Assembly (NCBI RefSeq): GCF_022965805.1
Contig: NC_133109.1
Span: 8,099,869 to 8,163,868, forward strand
Direction of reading: 5' to 3'
Length of the DNA: 64,000 bases
Origin: Primulina eburnea
Lineage: Eukaryota > Streptophyta > Magnoliopsida > Lamiales > Gesneriaceae
Shown here one piece after another: positions 35,957 to 47,978 of the stretch. The position numbers and the translations under genes are program-made. The notes under the pieces were generated by a model. The model was given only the letters and a program-made list of their open reading frames with translations. It made no database searches and had not been told where the DNA came from. The stretch's first letter is position 1; every line of letters begins with the position of its first letter.

Positions 35957-37534
35957 TGTGACACCCTGACCCGTTACAATTAAAATACAGCGGAATTTAA
36001 AATTTTCTTTCAAACGGAAGGAGTTTCAAAATGCATTTTATAAAAGTGTTTACAAAATAACAACATGATCATTCCAATGACATAACAAAATACAAAATAT
36101 CATTAGTGTGATCATGTTACAAAATGGTACAAAATAATCATCCTTCCAATCTTCGTATGCATATGACCCCCATCCACAGTCAACGTCCCGGTCCGTCGCT
36201 CTTATCTGCATCACATGAAAATAACTGAAATGAGAATAAATCTCAGCAAGTGGAACTCTTACATAGCAATGATACATAGTATACTCTGTAAAACATGGCT
36301 TTTAAATCATAAATACCATCGACTCTGAAACATGAATAACGTAGCAATAACTGTAGCAATAGCAATAGCAATAGCAATAGATAGCAATACGATGGTATTT
36401 CTCTTTTCTATGGTTGGATTGATATCAATAGTATCTGTGACTGTGGTTGCCAATATCCCATCGATATAAATCGATAACTGTGAGGGGATAAAAGCCTATG
36501 GTCGATGATCATCTAATTGCATGCAATGCTATGGCTATGATTAATCAATCCAATAAAACATTTGAATTCTCAATAACATTTAAAGCCGTCGTTTCGCAAT
36601 CTCATAATATCTCTTGTATTCCCTTTTTAACAATAGTGAGACATCAATGCCTCCAATAGATAATCAATGAAATCAATACATAACAATGGATCAATGGAAG
36701 GGAATAACACTTTGAAACCTTTAAAACACAATACATATAATATCATGTGAGCACAAGGGATGAAATTCCACTTACAAACCAATAGAACACCTCCAACTAT
36801 ACTCTTGGTACACCACCTACAACAATAATCCATAAATAACACCAATATCAAGACTAAATCCAAGAGTCCATGCTAAATAATCCATAGAACCATCAAAACA
36901 TCAAATCCAAAATAACCCTTAACTCGAAACCTCATTAGAATCGCACCAAAAACTTACCTAAGCTTCCTTATACCACGGAGAACGTTGATCTCAAGTCGGA
37001 AATCCAAATAACTCCAAGAATCAAAGGTAGGAAGCTAAAGAAATGGAGAAAACCCTTGCCAAAAGGAGAGAAAAATCGAAAATGGAAGATAGGATAAGGT
37101 AGGTATGAAGTCAACTCAATCAAAAAGGTACTAAATAACTCGCCCATACTTACACCGCGGGTGCGCCATGCTCACGGCATTCCAAAATAAATCCCATGCA
37201 CGATCACCGCGGGTGCGGTCTCACCGCGGGTGCGGTCCTTGCACTGCCGCGGGTGCGGTGATGCCACGGGCCTCCAAATCCAAAATCATGAATAGTACAC
37301 CGCGGGGGCACTCATCTAAGAGCGCGGGTGCACTCTACTCACGGCAATGAAAAGTAACAAAACAACTAAAATCGATTCGAAACGCTGAAACGAACAATCA
37401 ACACCAACTAACACCGCAAATAAATAATAACCAATAATACTATAGCCCAAAACACAACTATAATCATCTAATCACATAACCCAATTAACACAATAAAGCT
37501 TAAACCGTACCGTACACCGGGCTCGGCTATTACA
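35957..37534 (-). repeat. 3' LTR of E
   Basis: Edges TGTGACACCCTG and GCTATTACA. The GC-rich array at about 37152-37340 lacks two units that the other LTR has. A hexamer-like AGCAAT run at about 36357-36395 is longer here. Confidence 0.94.
37152..37340 (-). promoter_or_regulatory. GC-rich hairpin-motif array in E 3' LTR
   Basis: About six units of CACCGCGGGTGCG type. The homologous array at about 55005-55240 has eight, so units were lost or gained between the two LTRs of one insertion. Confidence 0.5.
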
Positions 37535-37552
37535 ATCTCCCCTCCTTAGAGG
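37535..37552 (-). other. Polypurine tract of E
   Basis: On the minus strand CCTCTAAGGAGGGGAGAT abuts the 3' LTR. The pre-PPT hairpin AATTTCG-AGGA-CGAAATT (minus reading) is at 37553-37570. Confidence 0.9.
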
Positions 37553-37574
37553 AATTTCGTCCTCGAAATTGACG

Positions 37575-38099
37575 TCACGGCACGAACAACTCAGGATACC
37601 TCTCTTTCATCTCAGTCTCTGGTTCCCACGTAGCCTCCTCAATCAAATGGTTCCTCCAAAGGACTTTAACGATGCCGATCTCTTTGTTCCTCAGAACTCT
37701 AACTGTGCGATCCAGAATCTGAATCGGAATCTCATGGTAAGTCAGACTCAGCGTCAAGTCCAATGGCTCATGGCGAAGAACAAGGGAAGGATCTGCAATA
37801 TACTTCCTGAGCATCGATACGTGAAACACATTATGGACTCTGTCAAGATCGGGCGGTAGGGCTAATCTGTAGGCTCGGTCACCCACTCTGTCCAATATCT
37901 CGAATGGACCAATGAATCTAGGGCTCAACTTGCCCTTCTTGCCAAATCGCATCACACCCTTGAGAGGTGCTATCTTCAGAAAAACATGATCGCCAACCTC
38001 GAACTGCAAAGGTCTACGACGAACGTCTGCATAGCTCTTCTGTCTGGACTGAGCAGTCTTCATCCTCTCTCTGATAACTGCAACAACATCGGCAGTCTG
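37575..38099 (-). pseudogene. Gag-pol of E, C-terminal part (integrase end and chromodomain)
   Basis: Encodes [18 protein letters not shown], the GPF segment ([18 protein letters not shown]) and the chromodomain ([17 protein letters not shown]...[10 protein letters not shown]), ending YPELFVP, matching C. The upstream part lies at 47979 and beyond, across the copia insertion; the five bases GTCTG at 38095-38099 are the copia target duplication. Residues before the copia edge (about LTQ) come from the LTR. Confidence 0.9.
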
Positions 38100-40167
38100 T
38101 GTTAGAGTAGGTGCACGTCGAGCCAAGTGTTGGCCGACTGTTCACGATGAAACTCTTTGTATAAACGATCTTTATTTTAATAATATTTGAATTTATTAAT
38201 TTGGCGCATCTTTATCTTTATACCCATGCTAGTTGCATAGATAAAGTCCTTGAATATACAAATAGTAGAAAGAATATGAGATGCTCATATGATGAGTATC
38301 ATGAAACTCATATTTGGAATACTGTATATTCTAAACTGTTCCTAGTCGATTCAGCCGCCACTAAGAAGGATAAAGGCCGCTCGAGTTAGAGACTAGTATC
38401 TGCGATGTGAGTACCATGTTTCATTGGTAGGGGACATTGTGATGTCCGAGCATGCAGATAGGTGCTCCTTGTAGAGTGCACTGAACAACCCTCCATAAAA
38501 GGACTTTCCAAGTGGTTCTCACTTATCGAGTGGAAAAGTCCTGGTTTATGGTTGTGCAGAATTAGTCCTTATGACCCGGGACAACATTGAGACTCTATGT
38601 GCTAGCGTTTCACTTTGACTTGTTTACCGACTCTTATGGGGTCATTAGGTGGCAAGGTTGGGTGTTACGGCGAAACATATAGGAGTCGATGCATTGTAGT
38701 CGGGGATTCACCGCTTACCTACGGGTATGGATATCCTATGTGTTTATCATGTATGTGTGGGTTGAAATCTCTGATCAGAGTATGGTGGTAATTATGAAAG
38801 GGGTTTCATAGATTACACCATCGATGCAACCACGACATGACACATAGTATCGATTCATTGACAACTCTCGATAAACCAATAGTTGTCGAATCGGTCGGGA
38901 TATATGAGCTGAAGGGACCGTACTGTACGCTAACCATAATTGAATGGTTCTTGCAGGCACTATCATGTGATACCTAGGGAATCACGTAAGCGATGCTGCT
39001 AGGCGTTTAACGTGATTGGTTGGGTACTATCAGACTTGAGTTCTGACGTTCTTACTATCAAGGAGTTGATAAGTAAGAATGGAGCAATTGGGGTATGCTC
39101 GAATAAGGACATGCTTAGTCCGAATCACATAGAGATGTGAACCCACGGCTAGTTGTATCAATGAACCATTGAGGGCCACACAAGTACTGGCTTTGTAAAT
39201 CCCGATGAGAAGTAAAATAGTTCAATGTGTTGAACGGCTTATAAATGTGTTTATAAGCGTTAAGAAAAATAGAAGTATGACTTCTAAGAGAGAAATATAA
39301 ATTTTAATTTATGGAAGTGTTCCTAAGATTAAAATTTGGCCAAGTAAATAATGTAGTTGAAAATTGTGATTTTCATAAACATTATTGTGGACTAAATAAA
39401 ATTAATTCAAGTGTTGAATTAATTAAACACTAGTAGACCTAGTAGAGTCTAAATAATTAAATTAATTCAAGTGTTGAATTAATTAAATAATATTGAGTCT
39501 TGTAGAGCTCAATTAAAATAATTATTTAACTAGTGAGACTTGAATAAATTCAAGTAGTATTTAATTAATCTCAAATGTGTTTGAGATAATTAAAATTTAG
39601 TCTAAGGTTTTTAATGTGTTAAAAACTATATTGTATGCATGTCATTCTAGGGTTTGCATGCTTTGGGGAGGTGAAGGGTTGGAGACTAGGCATGCAACTT
39701 TTTGTTGCTTTTGAGAGTTGCTTTTCTCACAACCTAGACTCAACTTCTCTCCCTCATTTCATACTCTACCTTGGCCGAAAAATTGGGGCTTTTTCTCTCA
39801 AATATTTTTCTTCTTTGTTCTTCATTTTGTTGGAGAAACAAAAATCTTTTCATTGAAAAATCTTCTAGTTTTTCTAGTGCAAAACTAGAAGGGGTTTACC
39901 TAGCTTGTGGTGGGCCTTATTTTCGAAGGAAAGGAGGTTGAGCTTGTAGACTTGTCTTCCATTTGAAGAGCTTTGTTGTTCACAACAAAGTTGGTGCCAT
40001 CATCAACTCTAAGGAGTTGATAGGTAAATTTCTACAAACATCCTATGCATGTTTTTGATTTCTTGTAAATATTGCACAAAATATATGAGGGGGCCGAAAT
40101 ATATGCTCTAAAATTTTAATTTTTCGCTTCCGATGCGTTTCCGGCCTCCGTAACCGGTCCGCTTTCA
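38100..40167 (+). repeat. 5' LTR of copia element
   Basis: 2,068 bp, AT-rich, containing a repeated AATTAATTCAAGTGTTGAATTAATTAAA block (near 39405-39490). Small ORFs in it are copied in the 3' LTR and are not genes. Confidence 0.96.
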
Positions 40168-40169
40168 AG

Positions 40170-40182
40170 TGGTATCCGAGCT
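40170..40182 (+). other. Primer binding site of copia element
   Basis: TGGTATCCGAGCT lies two bases after the LTR. It matches the initiator-Met type except for A-to-C at position 8. Confidence 0.8.
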
Positions 40183-41962
40183 AAGGTTACGGTTTTTGTG
40201 TAATATTTGCGTAATATTATGTTGAGATCGATTTCTAACCGTTTGAGATTTTTGTGCAACAATAAACATCAAGGCCGAAATTTTTACAAAAAAAATAAAG
40301 TTTTCGGGGCTGCCCGAGGGCTGCCCGAAAATTTCGGGCAGCCGAGGGGCAGCCCAAGGGGCTGCCCGAAACTTCCAGTTTTTAATAAAAAAAAAATTTT
40401 TTTGTTGTGGCCGGAATCCGGCGACGGAGCTCCGGCGACGGCGATGACGGCTAGGGTTTCCAAAAGTGTTTTGGATAATCTTAGTGTCATGGGCCTTGAG
40501 TTGTTGGGCCATTAGATGGTCAACATATTTTGTGAAATTTAAATGGGCCTAAGTATTTTTGTGAAAAATGAGTTTTGGGCCCTTAAGTTTAAATTTACAA
40601 TTGTTGCACATATTTTCTCATAAAATAAATAATTGAAGTAGGACTTTAATTATTTATAGTAAATTGTGATTTACAAGAAATTCGATTATAAATAAATTAA
40701 TTTGGAAGTAGACAAAGGAGTTTGTATACTTTGTTAATTTAATTTATAATTGTGGCGGTTAGTGATTGGATCAAGATATATAATATTGGATCAATTAATT
40801 ATAGTGATAATTAATTGATGGTGTATGATATGTGATATTATGCATGAAGGATGATCAAAAGCCCAAGCCCAATTTGCTAGGTGTATGCTAGGATATTTGT
40901 GTTGTATGATTGTAATAATTATCAATTTATAAAGTGGGCTTGGTTTATGGCCCGTTCCCACCCCCATGAGATGTATCCCTATGTGCCATGGATATTTAAA
41001 TGTAAATATTAGAATAGTGGAAGATCAAGATTGGAAGATGGTGGCCTTGGTGATTATGAAGATCGAAGACATGTAATATTGGATGCTAATGTAATAATTT
41101 AGTTGCATTGCATCCCTGCATTTACCCTAGGATTGGACCTAGGCCCGTGTTTGGCTCACACGGGCCATTAGTTTTGGGGCGATTGATCATCCTTGTACTG
41201 TTTTCTATTTATAATATATGCATGATATGTTATAAATAATGAGTATGTGCGTTATTATTATTATAATAACAAAGTTGCATGAATCCGGCAAACATACGAT
41301 CAAACATGGCGAGCTTTTAAAATAAAATTAATGATGAGACCTTTCAAAATTAAAAACCCTCATTTTGAATAAGATTCAAAATTAATATCAAGTCCGAAAA
41401 GGGGAATTATAAATTTGTTTATAATTTCCTTGTCTTCCATCGACAATGGATGCATGATGAACGCTACCCGTACTCGGGGCTCGGCTCATATTATTGAGGG
41501 GGCCCTGGGTGCCGGAAAGCTGTGACATCCATTGACATGGTGATGTGAACTACGTGGAACTCCCATGATTTCGGCTCATATTATTGAGGGAACTCATGGC
41601 GACCGTCCATTAAGGTTCAATATCGATGGGTTAGGCTTGACACGTAAAGATGAACGACGTCATATTATTGGGTCCTAATCAAACGTGAGACAAAAGAATA
41701 CGTAGAGGGTTGCATAGCGATGCAATTGGAAACTACCTTTTAGGAGTTGTGATGGCCGATATTATTCGGGATCACAATTCGCTAATTGGACCTTACGTAC
41801 CTACTGAGGAAAGTGTTTCCCGTTTTCACTAGAGGGTAGTGAAAATGTCAAAACAGTGGGAGCGATTATTTATAAAGTAAAAGTCCAAACTTTATATCTT
41901 ATTAAATATTTTAAAATAGTCATTAACATTTATCTGTTTTACTTTTCAGTACAATCTTTGAC
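40183..41962 (+). other. Long leader of copia element
   Basis: About 1.8 kb without a convincing ORF. It holds a GC-rich self-complementary block at 40307-40376, with a palindrome of 12-bp arms GGCTGCCCGAAA/TTTCGGGCAGCC at 40319-40343. It also holds four spaced copies of a CATATTATTG-type motif (41481, 41571, 41657, 41757; the last is partial). Confidence 0.6.
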
Positions 41963-44900
41963 ATGTCATCAATTCGCAACCCGTTTTCGGTCATTCTCGA
42001 AAAACACATACTAACCGGACCAAACTATATCACTTGGCTAAGAAATTTAAAGATTGTCCTAAACTCGGAGAAGATCGCATATACACTTACTGAGGCGCCC
42101 CCTGCTGAGGCTCCTATAGGCTGCACTCCTGAGGAATTGCAGACCTACAAGGAATGGTGTGACCATGACTTGAAGGCGAAGTGTTATATGCAGGCTTCGA
42201 TGAACGATGAGCTGCAAAGGCGATTCGAGGATGCTAAGAATGCTGCTGACATTCATATGCACCTCAAGGAGCTCTTCGGAGAGCAGACTCGGCCTTTGAG
42301 GCATGCCACAGTAAAGGAGCTCATCACTTTGCGCATGCGAGATGGGACTTCGGTCCATGAGCATGGCCTAAAGTTGATTGGGCTCGTGGACAAGCTCGTA
42401 GGCATGGATTTGGTGTTGCCTTCGGAATTGACCACTGATGTGTTGCTGCTGTCGCTGCCTAGCTCTTTCGATCCTTTCGTTGTGAACTTCAATATGAACA
42501 AGCTCGAGCCCAGCCTTGAAGAGTTGGTGAACATGCTTGTGACCTTTGAGTCCACGATCAAGAAGGAGAAGCCGGTTCTTTATGTGGGCTCTTCATCTGG
42601 CACGAAGACCGGTCCACCTGGGAAGGGAAAGAAGCGTTCTTTCCAGCGTACCAAGAAGAGCGAGCCCTTGAAGAGGCAGACTTCGAGTCCCGTTGTGGCA
42701 GCCGCGCCAGTGAAGGCTGAAAAGACTGTTGACATCTGTCACCACTGCAAGAAGCCTGGACATTGGAGGCGTAACTGCAGGGAATATCTTGCGCAGAAGG
42801 GTTCTGCTAAAGGTATGTTCTACATTGAAGTGAATATCTCTATTAACTCTACTTCTTGGGTATTGGATACCGGCTGTGGCTCACATCTCTGTAATGATTT
42901 GCAGGTGATGGGAAGAAGTAGGAGGCTCCGAGAGGGTGAGACCTTCCTGAGGATGGGCAATGGAGCAAGGGTTGCTGCCAAAGCCGTAGGAGATGTTTAT
43001 TTATGTTTGAACAATGATTTTAATTTGGTTTTAAGAGATGTTTTGTATGTACCAGACTTGGTTAAAAACATTATTTCCATTTCTATGCTAGATATTGATG
43101 GATTTTCTTGTTTATTTAGCAAAGGTGTTTGCAATATTTACAAGAATGAATGTTTAGTTGGTACCGGTGAACTTGAAAACAATCTCTACACCTTAAAATT
43201 AAAAGATATTCCACTCAATCATGTCCAAACGATAACAACAACAAATAAGCGCAAACAAGATACTCTTAATTCGGCACAATTATGGCATGCTCGATTAGGT
43301 CATATTTCCTCAAGAAGGATGAACAAGCTAGTGGGAGTTGGCATGTTTGATATGTCTGATATTAACACTCTCACGACTTGTGAATCCTGTCTGAAAGGGA
43401 AGATGACCAAAATTCCCTTTAAGGGCCATGCGGAGCGAGCCAAAGGGTTATTGGATTTGATCCATACCGATGTGTGCGGTCCGCTTAGCATCACCACTAA
43501 GCATGGACATGCCTACTTCATCACCTTTACCGATGACCATTCGAGGTATGGGTATGTGTATTTGATGAAATACAAGTCTGAAGCCTTTGAAAGGTTCAAA
43601 GAATTCAGAAGTGAAGTAGAGAAACAATTGGGACGAAGCATCAAGACACTTCGATCGGATCGAGGTGGTGAGTACTTGAGTGCCGAGTTCCAAGAGTATC
43701 TTAGAGAGAATGGGATTCTCTCGCAGTGGACTCCGCCCGCTACACCGCAGTTGAATGGTGTTTCGGAGCGTCGTAACCGGACCTTGATGGACATGGTTCG
43801 GTCTATGATGGGGTTCACAGAGTTGCCGCCATCCTTTTGGGGATATGCGCTTGAAACAGCGGCAATGTTGTTGAACAATGTCCATACAAAGGCAGTTGAC
43901 AAGACTCCATATGAGATATGGATGGGTAAGCCTCCCAAGTATTCTTATCTAAGAATATGGGGGTGTCCTGCTTATGTAAAGCAGACAGTGGGAGATAAAT
44001 TGGATAGTCGATCCATTTTATGCTACTTTGTGGGATATCCAAGGAATTCAATTGGATATTACTTCTATCATCCCCAAGAAACAAAGGTGTTTGTTTCTAG
44101 GAACGCAACCTTTTTGGAAAAGGAATTTCTATTGGATAGAAAAGGCGAGATGATAGAACTCGAAGAGGTTCGAGAGACACCCACAGTTGTAGAACCCACA
44201 CCCGAGAAGCCAAGTGAGGAGATACAAGCTCCTAGAAGAACCGAGAGAGTCTCGAGACCACCTGTGAGGTATGGTCTGCTTCTTGAAGAGGGCCATGATG
44301 AGCCTAATCTTGGATGTGATCCAAGGACCTTCAAGGAAGCGTTATCTGATGCCGATTCATCCAAATGGCTTGAAGCAATGGAATCTGAGATGAATTCCAT
44401 GCATTCGAACCAAGTGTGGAATCTCGTGGATCCACCTGAGGGAATTGTTCCCATAGGGTGTAAATGGATTTACAAGAGGAAACTTGGGGCGGATGGGAAG
44501 GTATTGACCTTCAAGGCGCGACTGGTAGCAAAAGGGTATACTCAAAGGCAAGGTGTTGACTATGAGGAAACCTTTTCTCCAGTTGCGATGTTCAAGTCCA
44601 TTAGGATTTTGCTAGCCATAGCTGCATGGTATGACTATGAGATATGGCAGATGGATGTCAAGACTGCCTTCCTTAATGGGGATATTAAGGAAGAGATTTA
44701 CATGTCTCAACCTGAAGGGTTTACATCTATCGGAAGTGAGCATATGGTATGCAAACTTCAAAGATCTATTTATGGTCTTAAGCAGGCATCTAGGAGCTGG
44801 AACCTCAGATTCGATAGTACAATCAAAGAGTTTGGTTTTACTAAGAATCCTGAGGAACCCTGTGTGTATAAGAAGGTCAGTGGGAGTGCTGTGACATTCC

Positions 44901-45895
44901 TTGTTCTTTATGTTGATGACATTCTACTCATTGGGAATGATGTAGGAATGTTGCAATCAACAAAGATATGGTTAGCAAGTAAGTTCTCAATGCAGGACTT
45001 GGGTGAAGCATCTTTTGTATTGGGAATACAGATCTATAGAGATAGATCAAAAAGATTGCTTGGTCTCACCCAGTCCACATACATTGATACCATCGTGAAG
45101 CGGTTCTCGATGGATGAGTCCAAGAGAGGACATCTACCAATGTGTCATGGCGTGTCCCTATCCAAGTCTATGTCTCCCAAGACTGATACAGAGATAGCGG
45201 CGATGACACGAATTCCGTATGCTTCGGCTATTGGTAGTATCATGTATGGGATGATATCTACACGTCCTGACGTGGCATTTGCACTAAGTGTAGTGAGTAG
45301 ATATCAATCCAACCCTGGTCTTCCACACTGGAAAGCTGTGAAAGACATCCTCAAGTATTTGAGAAGGACCAATAAGTTGTTCTTGGTCTATGGGGGTGGA
45401 GAACTAAAATTGGAAGGCTATACCGACTCTAGCTTCCAAAGCGATGTTGATGACTCGAAGTCAACCTCCGGATTCATATTCATGCTCAATGGTGGTGCTG
45501 TCTCTTGGAAGAGTTCCAAGCAAGACAGTACTGCGGATTCCACCACTGAGGCAGAATACATTGCTGCATCGGCTGCAGCAAAGGAGGCTGTTTGGATTAG
45601 GAATTTCGTCCAAGAGTTGGGCGTCATTCCAAATGGAGTTGCTCCTATCCCGGTGATGTGCGACAACACGGGAGCCATAGCTCAGGCGAAGGAGCCGAGG
45701 TCTCATCAGAAGTCCAAACATGTATTGAGAAAGTACCACATCCTCAGAGAGATCGTGGAACGAGGAGAAGTGTCGATCGACAAAGTCGGCTCCGCAGATA
45801 ATGTTGCTGATCCACTAACTAAGCCTTTACCAGGACCATCGTTCGAGAAGCATCGCGAATCAATGGGTCTAAAGTATATAGGTAGTTGGCTCTAG
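41963..45895 (+). CDS. Copia gag-pol polyprotein, intact
   Basis: 1,310 codons from ATG (MSSIRNPFSV). Copia order is clear: gag with LTGPNYITWL; zinc knuckle CHHCKKPGHWRRNC (about 258-271); protease DTG (WVLDTGCGSH, about 300); GAG-pre-integrase LWHARLGH (about 437); integrase with HTDVCGPL, DDHSRYGYVY and LRSDRGGEYLS (from about 500); RT with CKWIYKRK (about 832), WQMDVKTAFLNGD and YVDD (about 983); RNase H with GYTDSSFQSD and STTEAEYIA (about 1152-1220); and the end LTKPLPGPSFEKHRESMGL. Integrase precedes RT, which marks Ty1/copia. No stop or frameshift. It would make virus-like particles and new cDNA copies. Confidence 0.97.
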   Translation: MSSIRNPFSVILEKHILTGPNYITWLRNLKIVLNSEKIAYTLTEAPPAEAPIGCTPEELQTYKEWCDHDLKAKCYMQASMNDELQRRFEDAKNAADIHMHLKELFGEQTRPLRHATVKELITLRMRDGTSVHEHGLKLIGLVDKLVGMDLVLPSELTTDVLLLSLPSSFDPFVVNFNMNKLEPSLEELVNMLVTFESTIKKEKPVLYVGSSSGTKTGPPGKGKKRSFQRTKKSEPLKRQTSSPVVAAAPVKAEKTVDICHHCKKPGHWRRNCREYLAQKGSAKGMFYIEVNISINSTSWVLDTGCGSHLCNDLQVMGRSRRLREGETFLRMGNGARVAAKAVGDVYLCLNNDFNLVLRDVLYVPDLVKNIISISMLDIDGFSCLFSKGVCNIYKNECLVGTGELENNLYTLKLKDIPLNHVQTITTTNKRKQDTLNSAQLWHARLGHISSRRMNKLVGVGMFDMSDINTLTTCESCLKGKMTKIPFKGHAERAKGLLDLIHTDVCGPLSITTKHGHAYFITFTDDHSRYGYVYLMKYKSEAFERFKEFRSEVEKQLGRSIKTLRSDRGGEYLSAEFQEYLRENGILSQWTPPATPQLNGVSERRNRTLMDMVRSMMGFTELPPSFWGYALETAAMLLNNVHTKAVDKTPYEIWMGKPPKYSYLRIWGCPAYVKQTVGDKLDSRSILCYFVGYPRNSIGYYFYHPQETKVFVSRNATFLEKEFLLDRKGEMIELEEVRETPTVVEPTPEKPSEEIQAPRRTERVSRPPVRYGLLLEEGHDEPNLGCDPRTFKEALSDADSSKWLEAMESEMNSMHSNQVWNLVDPPEGIVPIGCKWIYKRKLGADGKVLTFKARLVAKGYTQRQGVDYEETFSPVAMFKSIRILLAIAAWYDYEIWQMDVKTAFLNGDIKEEIYMSQPEGFTSIGSEHMVCKLQRSIYGLKQASRSWNLRFDSTIKEFGFTKNPEEPCVYKKVSGSAVTFLVLYVDDILLIGNDVGMLQSTKIWLASKFSMQDLGEASFVLGIQIYRDRSKRLLGLTQSTYIDTIVKRFSMDESKRGHLPMCHGVSLSKSMSPKTDTEIAAMTRIPYASAIGSIMYGMISTRPDVAFALSVVSRYQSNPGLPHWKAVKDILKYLRRTNKLFLVYGGGELKLEGYTDSSFQSDVDDSKSTSGFIFMLNGGAVSWKSSKQDSTADSTTEAEYIAASAAAKEAVWIRNFVQELGVIPNGVAPIPVMCDNTGAIAQAKEPRSHQKSKHVLRKYHILREIVERGEVSIDKVGSADNVADPLTKPLPGPSFEKHRESMGLKYIGSWL

Positions 45896-45898
45896 TGC

Positions 45899-45909
45899 AA
45901 GTGGGAGAT
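45899..45909 (+). other. Polypurine tract of copia element
   Basis: AAGTGGGAGAT directly precedes the 3' LTR; only a few nt separate it from the gag-pol stop. Confidence 0.88.
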
Positions 45910-47978
45910 TGTTAGAGTAGGTGCACGTCGAGCCAAGTGTTGGCCGACTGTTCACTGATGAAACTCTTTGTATAAACGATCTTTATTTTAATAATATTTG
46001 AATTTATTAATTTGGCGCATCTTTATCTTTATACCCATGCTAGTTGCATAGATAAAGTCCTTGAATATACAAATAGTAGAAAGAATATGAGATGCTCATA
46101 TGATGAGTATCATGAAACTCATATTTGGAATACTGTATATTCTAAACTGTTCCTAGTCGATTCAGCCGCCACTAAGAAGGATAAAGGCCGCTCGAGTTAG
46201 AGACTAGTATCTGCGATGTGAGTACCATGTTTCATTGGTAGGGGACATTGTGATGTCCGAGCATGCAGATAGGTGCTCCTTGTAGAGTGCACTGAACAAC
46301 CCTCCATAAAAGGACTTTCCAAGTGGTTCTCACTTATCGAGTGGAAAAGTCCTGGTTTATGGTTGTGCAGAATTAGTCCTTATGACCCGGGACAACATTG
46401 AGACTCTATGTGCTAGCGTTTCACTTTGACTTGTTTACCGACTCTTATGGGGTCATTAGGTGGCAAGGTTGGGTGTTACGGCGAAACATATAGGAGTCGA
46501 TGCATTGTAGTCGGGGATTCACCGCTTACCTACGGGTATGGATATCCTATGTGTTTATCATGTATGTGTGGGTTGAAATCTCTGATCAGAGTATGGTGGT
46601 AATTATGAAAGGGGTTTCATAGATTACACCATCGATGCAATCACGACATGACACATAGTATCGATTCATTGACAACTCTCGATAAACCAATAGTTGTCGA
46701 ATCGGTCGGGATATATGAGCTGAAGGGACCGTACTGTACGCTAACCATAATTGAATGGTTCTTGCAGGCACTATCATGTGATACCTAGGGAATCACGTAA
46801 GCGATGCTGCTAGGCGTTTAACGTGATTGGTTGGGTACTATCAGACTTGAGTTCTGACGTTCTTACTATCAAGGAGTTGATAAGTAAGAATGGAGCAATT
46901 GGGGTATGCTCGAATAAGGACATGCTTAGTCCGAATCACATAGAGATGTGAACCCACGGCTAGTTGTATCAATGAACCATTGAGGGCCACACAAGTACTG
47001 GCTTTGTAAATCCCGATGAGAAGTAAAATAGTTCAATGTGTTGAACGGCTTATAAATGTGTTTATAAGCGTTAAGAAAAATAGAAGTATGACTTCTAAGA
47101 GAGAAATATAAATTTTAATTTATGGAAGTGTTCCTAAGATTAAAATTTGGCCAAGTAAATAATGTAGTTGAAAATTGTGATTTTCATAAACATTATTGTG
47201 GACTAAATAAAATTAATTCAAGTGTTGAATTAATTAAACACTAGTAGACCTAGTAGAGTCTAAATAATTAAATTAATTCAAGTGTTGAATTAATTAAATA
47301 ATATTGAGTCTTGTAGAGCTCAATTAAAATAATTATTTAACTAGTGAGACTTGAATAAATTCAAGTAGTATTTAATTAATCTCAAATGTGTTTGAGATAA
47401 TTAAAATTTAGTCTAAGGTTTTTAATGTGTTAAAAACTATATTGTATGCATGTCATTCTAGGGTTTGCATGCTTTGGGGAGGTGAAGGGTTGGAGACTAG
47501 GCATGCAACTTTTTGTTGCTTTTGAGAGTTGCTTTTCTCACAACCTAGACTCAACTTCTCTCCCTCATTTCATACTCTACCTTGGCCGAAAAATTGGGGC
47601 TTTTTCTCTCAAATATTTTTCTTCTTTGTTCTTCATTTTGTTGGAGAAACAAAAATCTTTTCATTGAAAAATCTTCTAGTTTTTCTAGTGCAAAACTAGA
47701 AGGGGTTTACCTAGCTTGTGGTGGGCCTTATTTTCGAAGGAAAGGAGGTTGAGCTTGTAGACTTGTCTTCCATTTGAAGAGCTTTGTTGTTCACAACAAA
47801 GTTGGTGCCATCATCAACTCTAAGGAGTTGATAGGTAAATTTCTACAAACATCCTATGCATGTTTTTGATTTCTTGTAAATATTGCACAAAATATATGAG
47901 GGGGCCGAAATATATGCTCTAAAATTTTAATTTTTCGCTTCCGATGCGTTTCCGGCCTCCGTAACCGGTCCGCTTTCA
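45910..47978 (+). repeat. 3' LTR of copia element
   Basis: 2,069 bp, nearly identical to 38100-40167; followed by TSD GTCTG and E's integrase. Confidence 0.96.

Larger units (their letters stand above)
38100..47978 (+). mobile_element. Intact Ty1/copia retrotransposon inside E
   Basis: The ends are TGTTAGAG and GCTTTCA with perfect TSD GTCTG (38095-38099 and 47979-47983). LTRs are 38100-40167 (2,068 bp) and 45910-47978 (2,069 bp). I see two differences: one inserted T (TTCACGATG against TTCACTGATG) and one substitution near 38827/46638. It inserted antisense to E. Internal order: PBS, ~1.8-kb leader, a single gag-pol, PPT. The clade cannot be named safely from reading; the long LTR and leader are notable. 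Confidence 0.97.

Noticed and set aside
38201..39856. Small ORFs in the copia LTRs (62, 63 and 73 codons), repeated near 46012-47667
   Set aside because: They are LTR sequence with no similarity to known domains and are present twice only through LTR duplication.
40207..40515. 102-115-codon overlapping ORFs on both strands in the copia leader
   Set aside because: They result from the GC-rich palindromic block, which reads open on both strands; no domain is seen.
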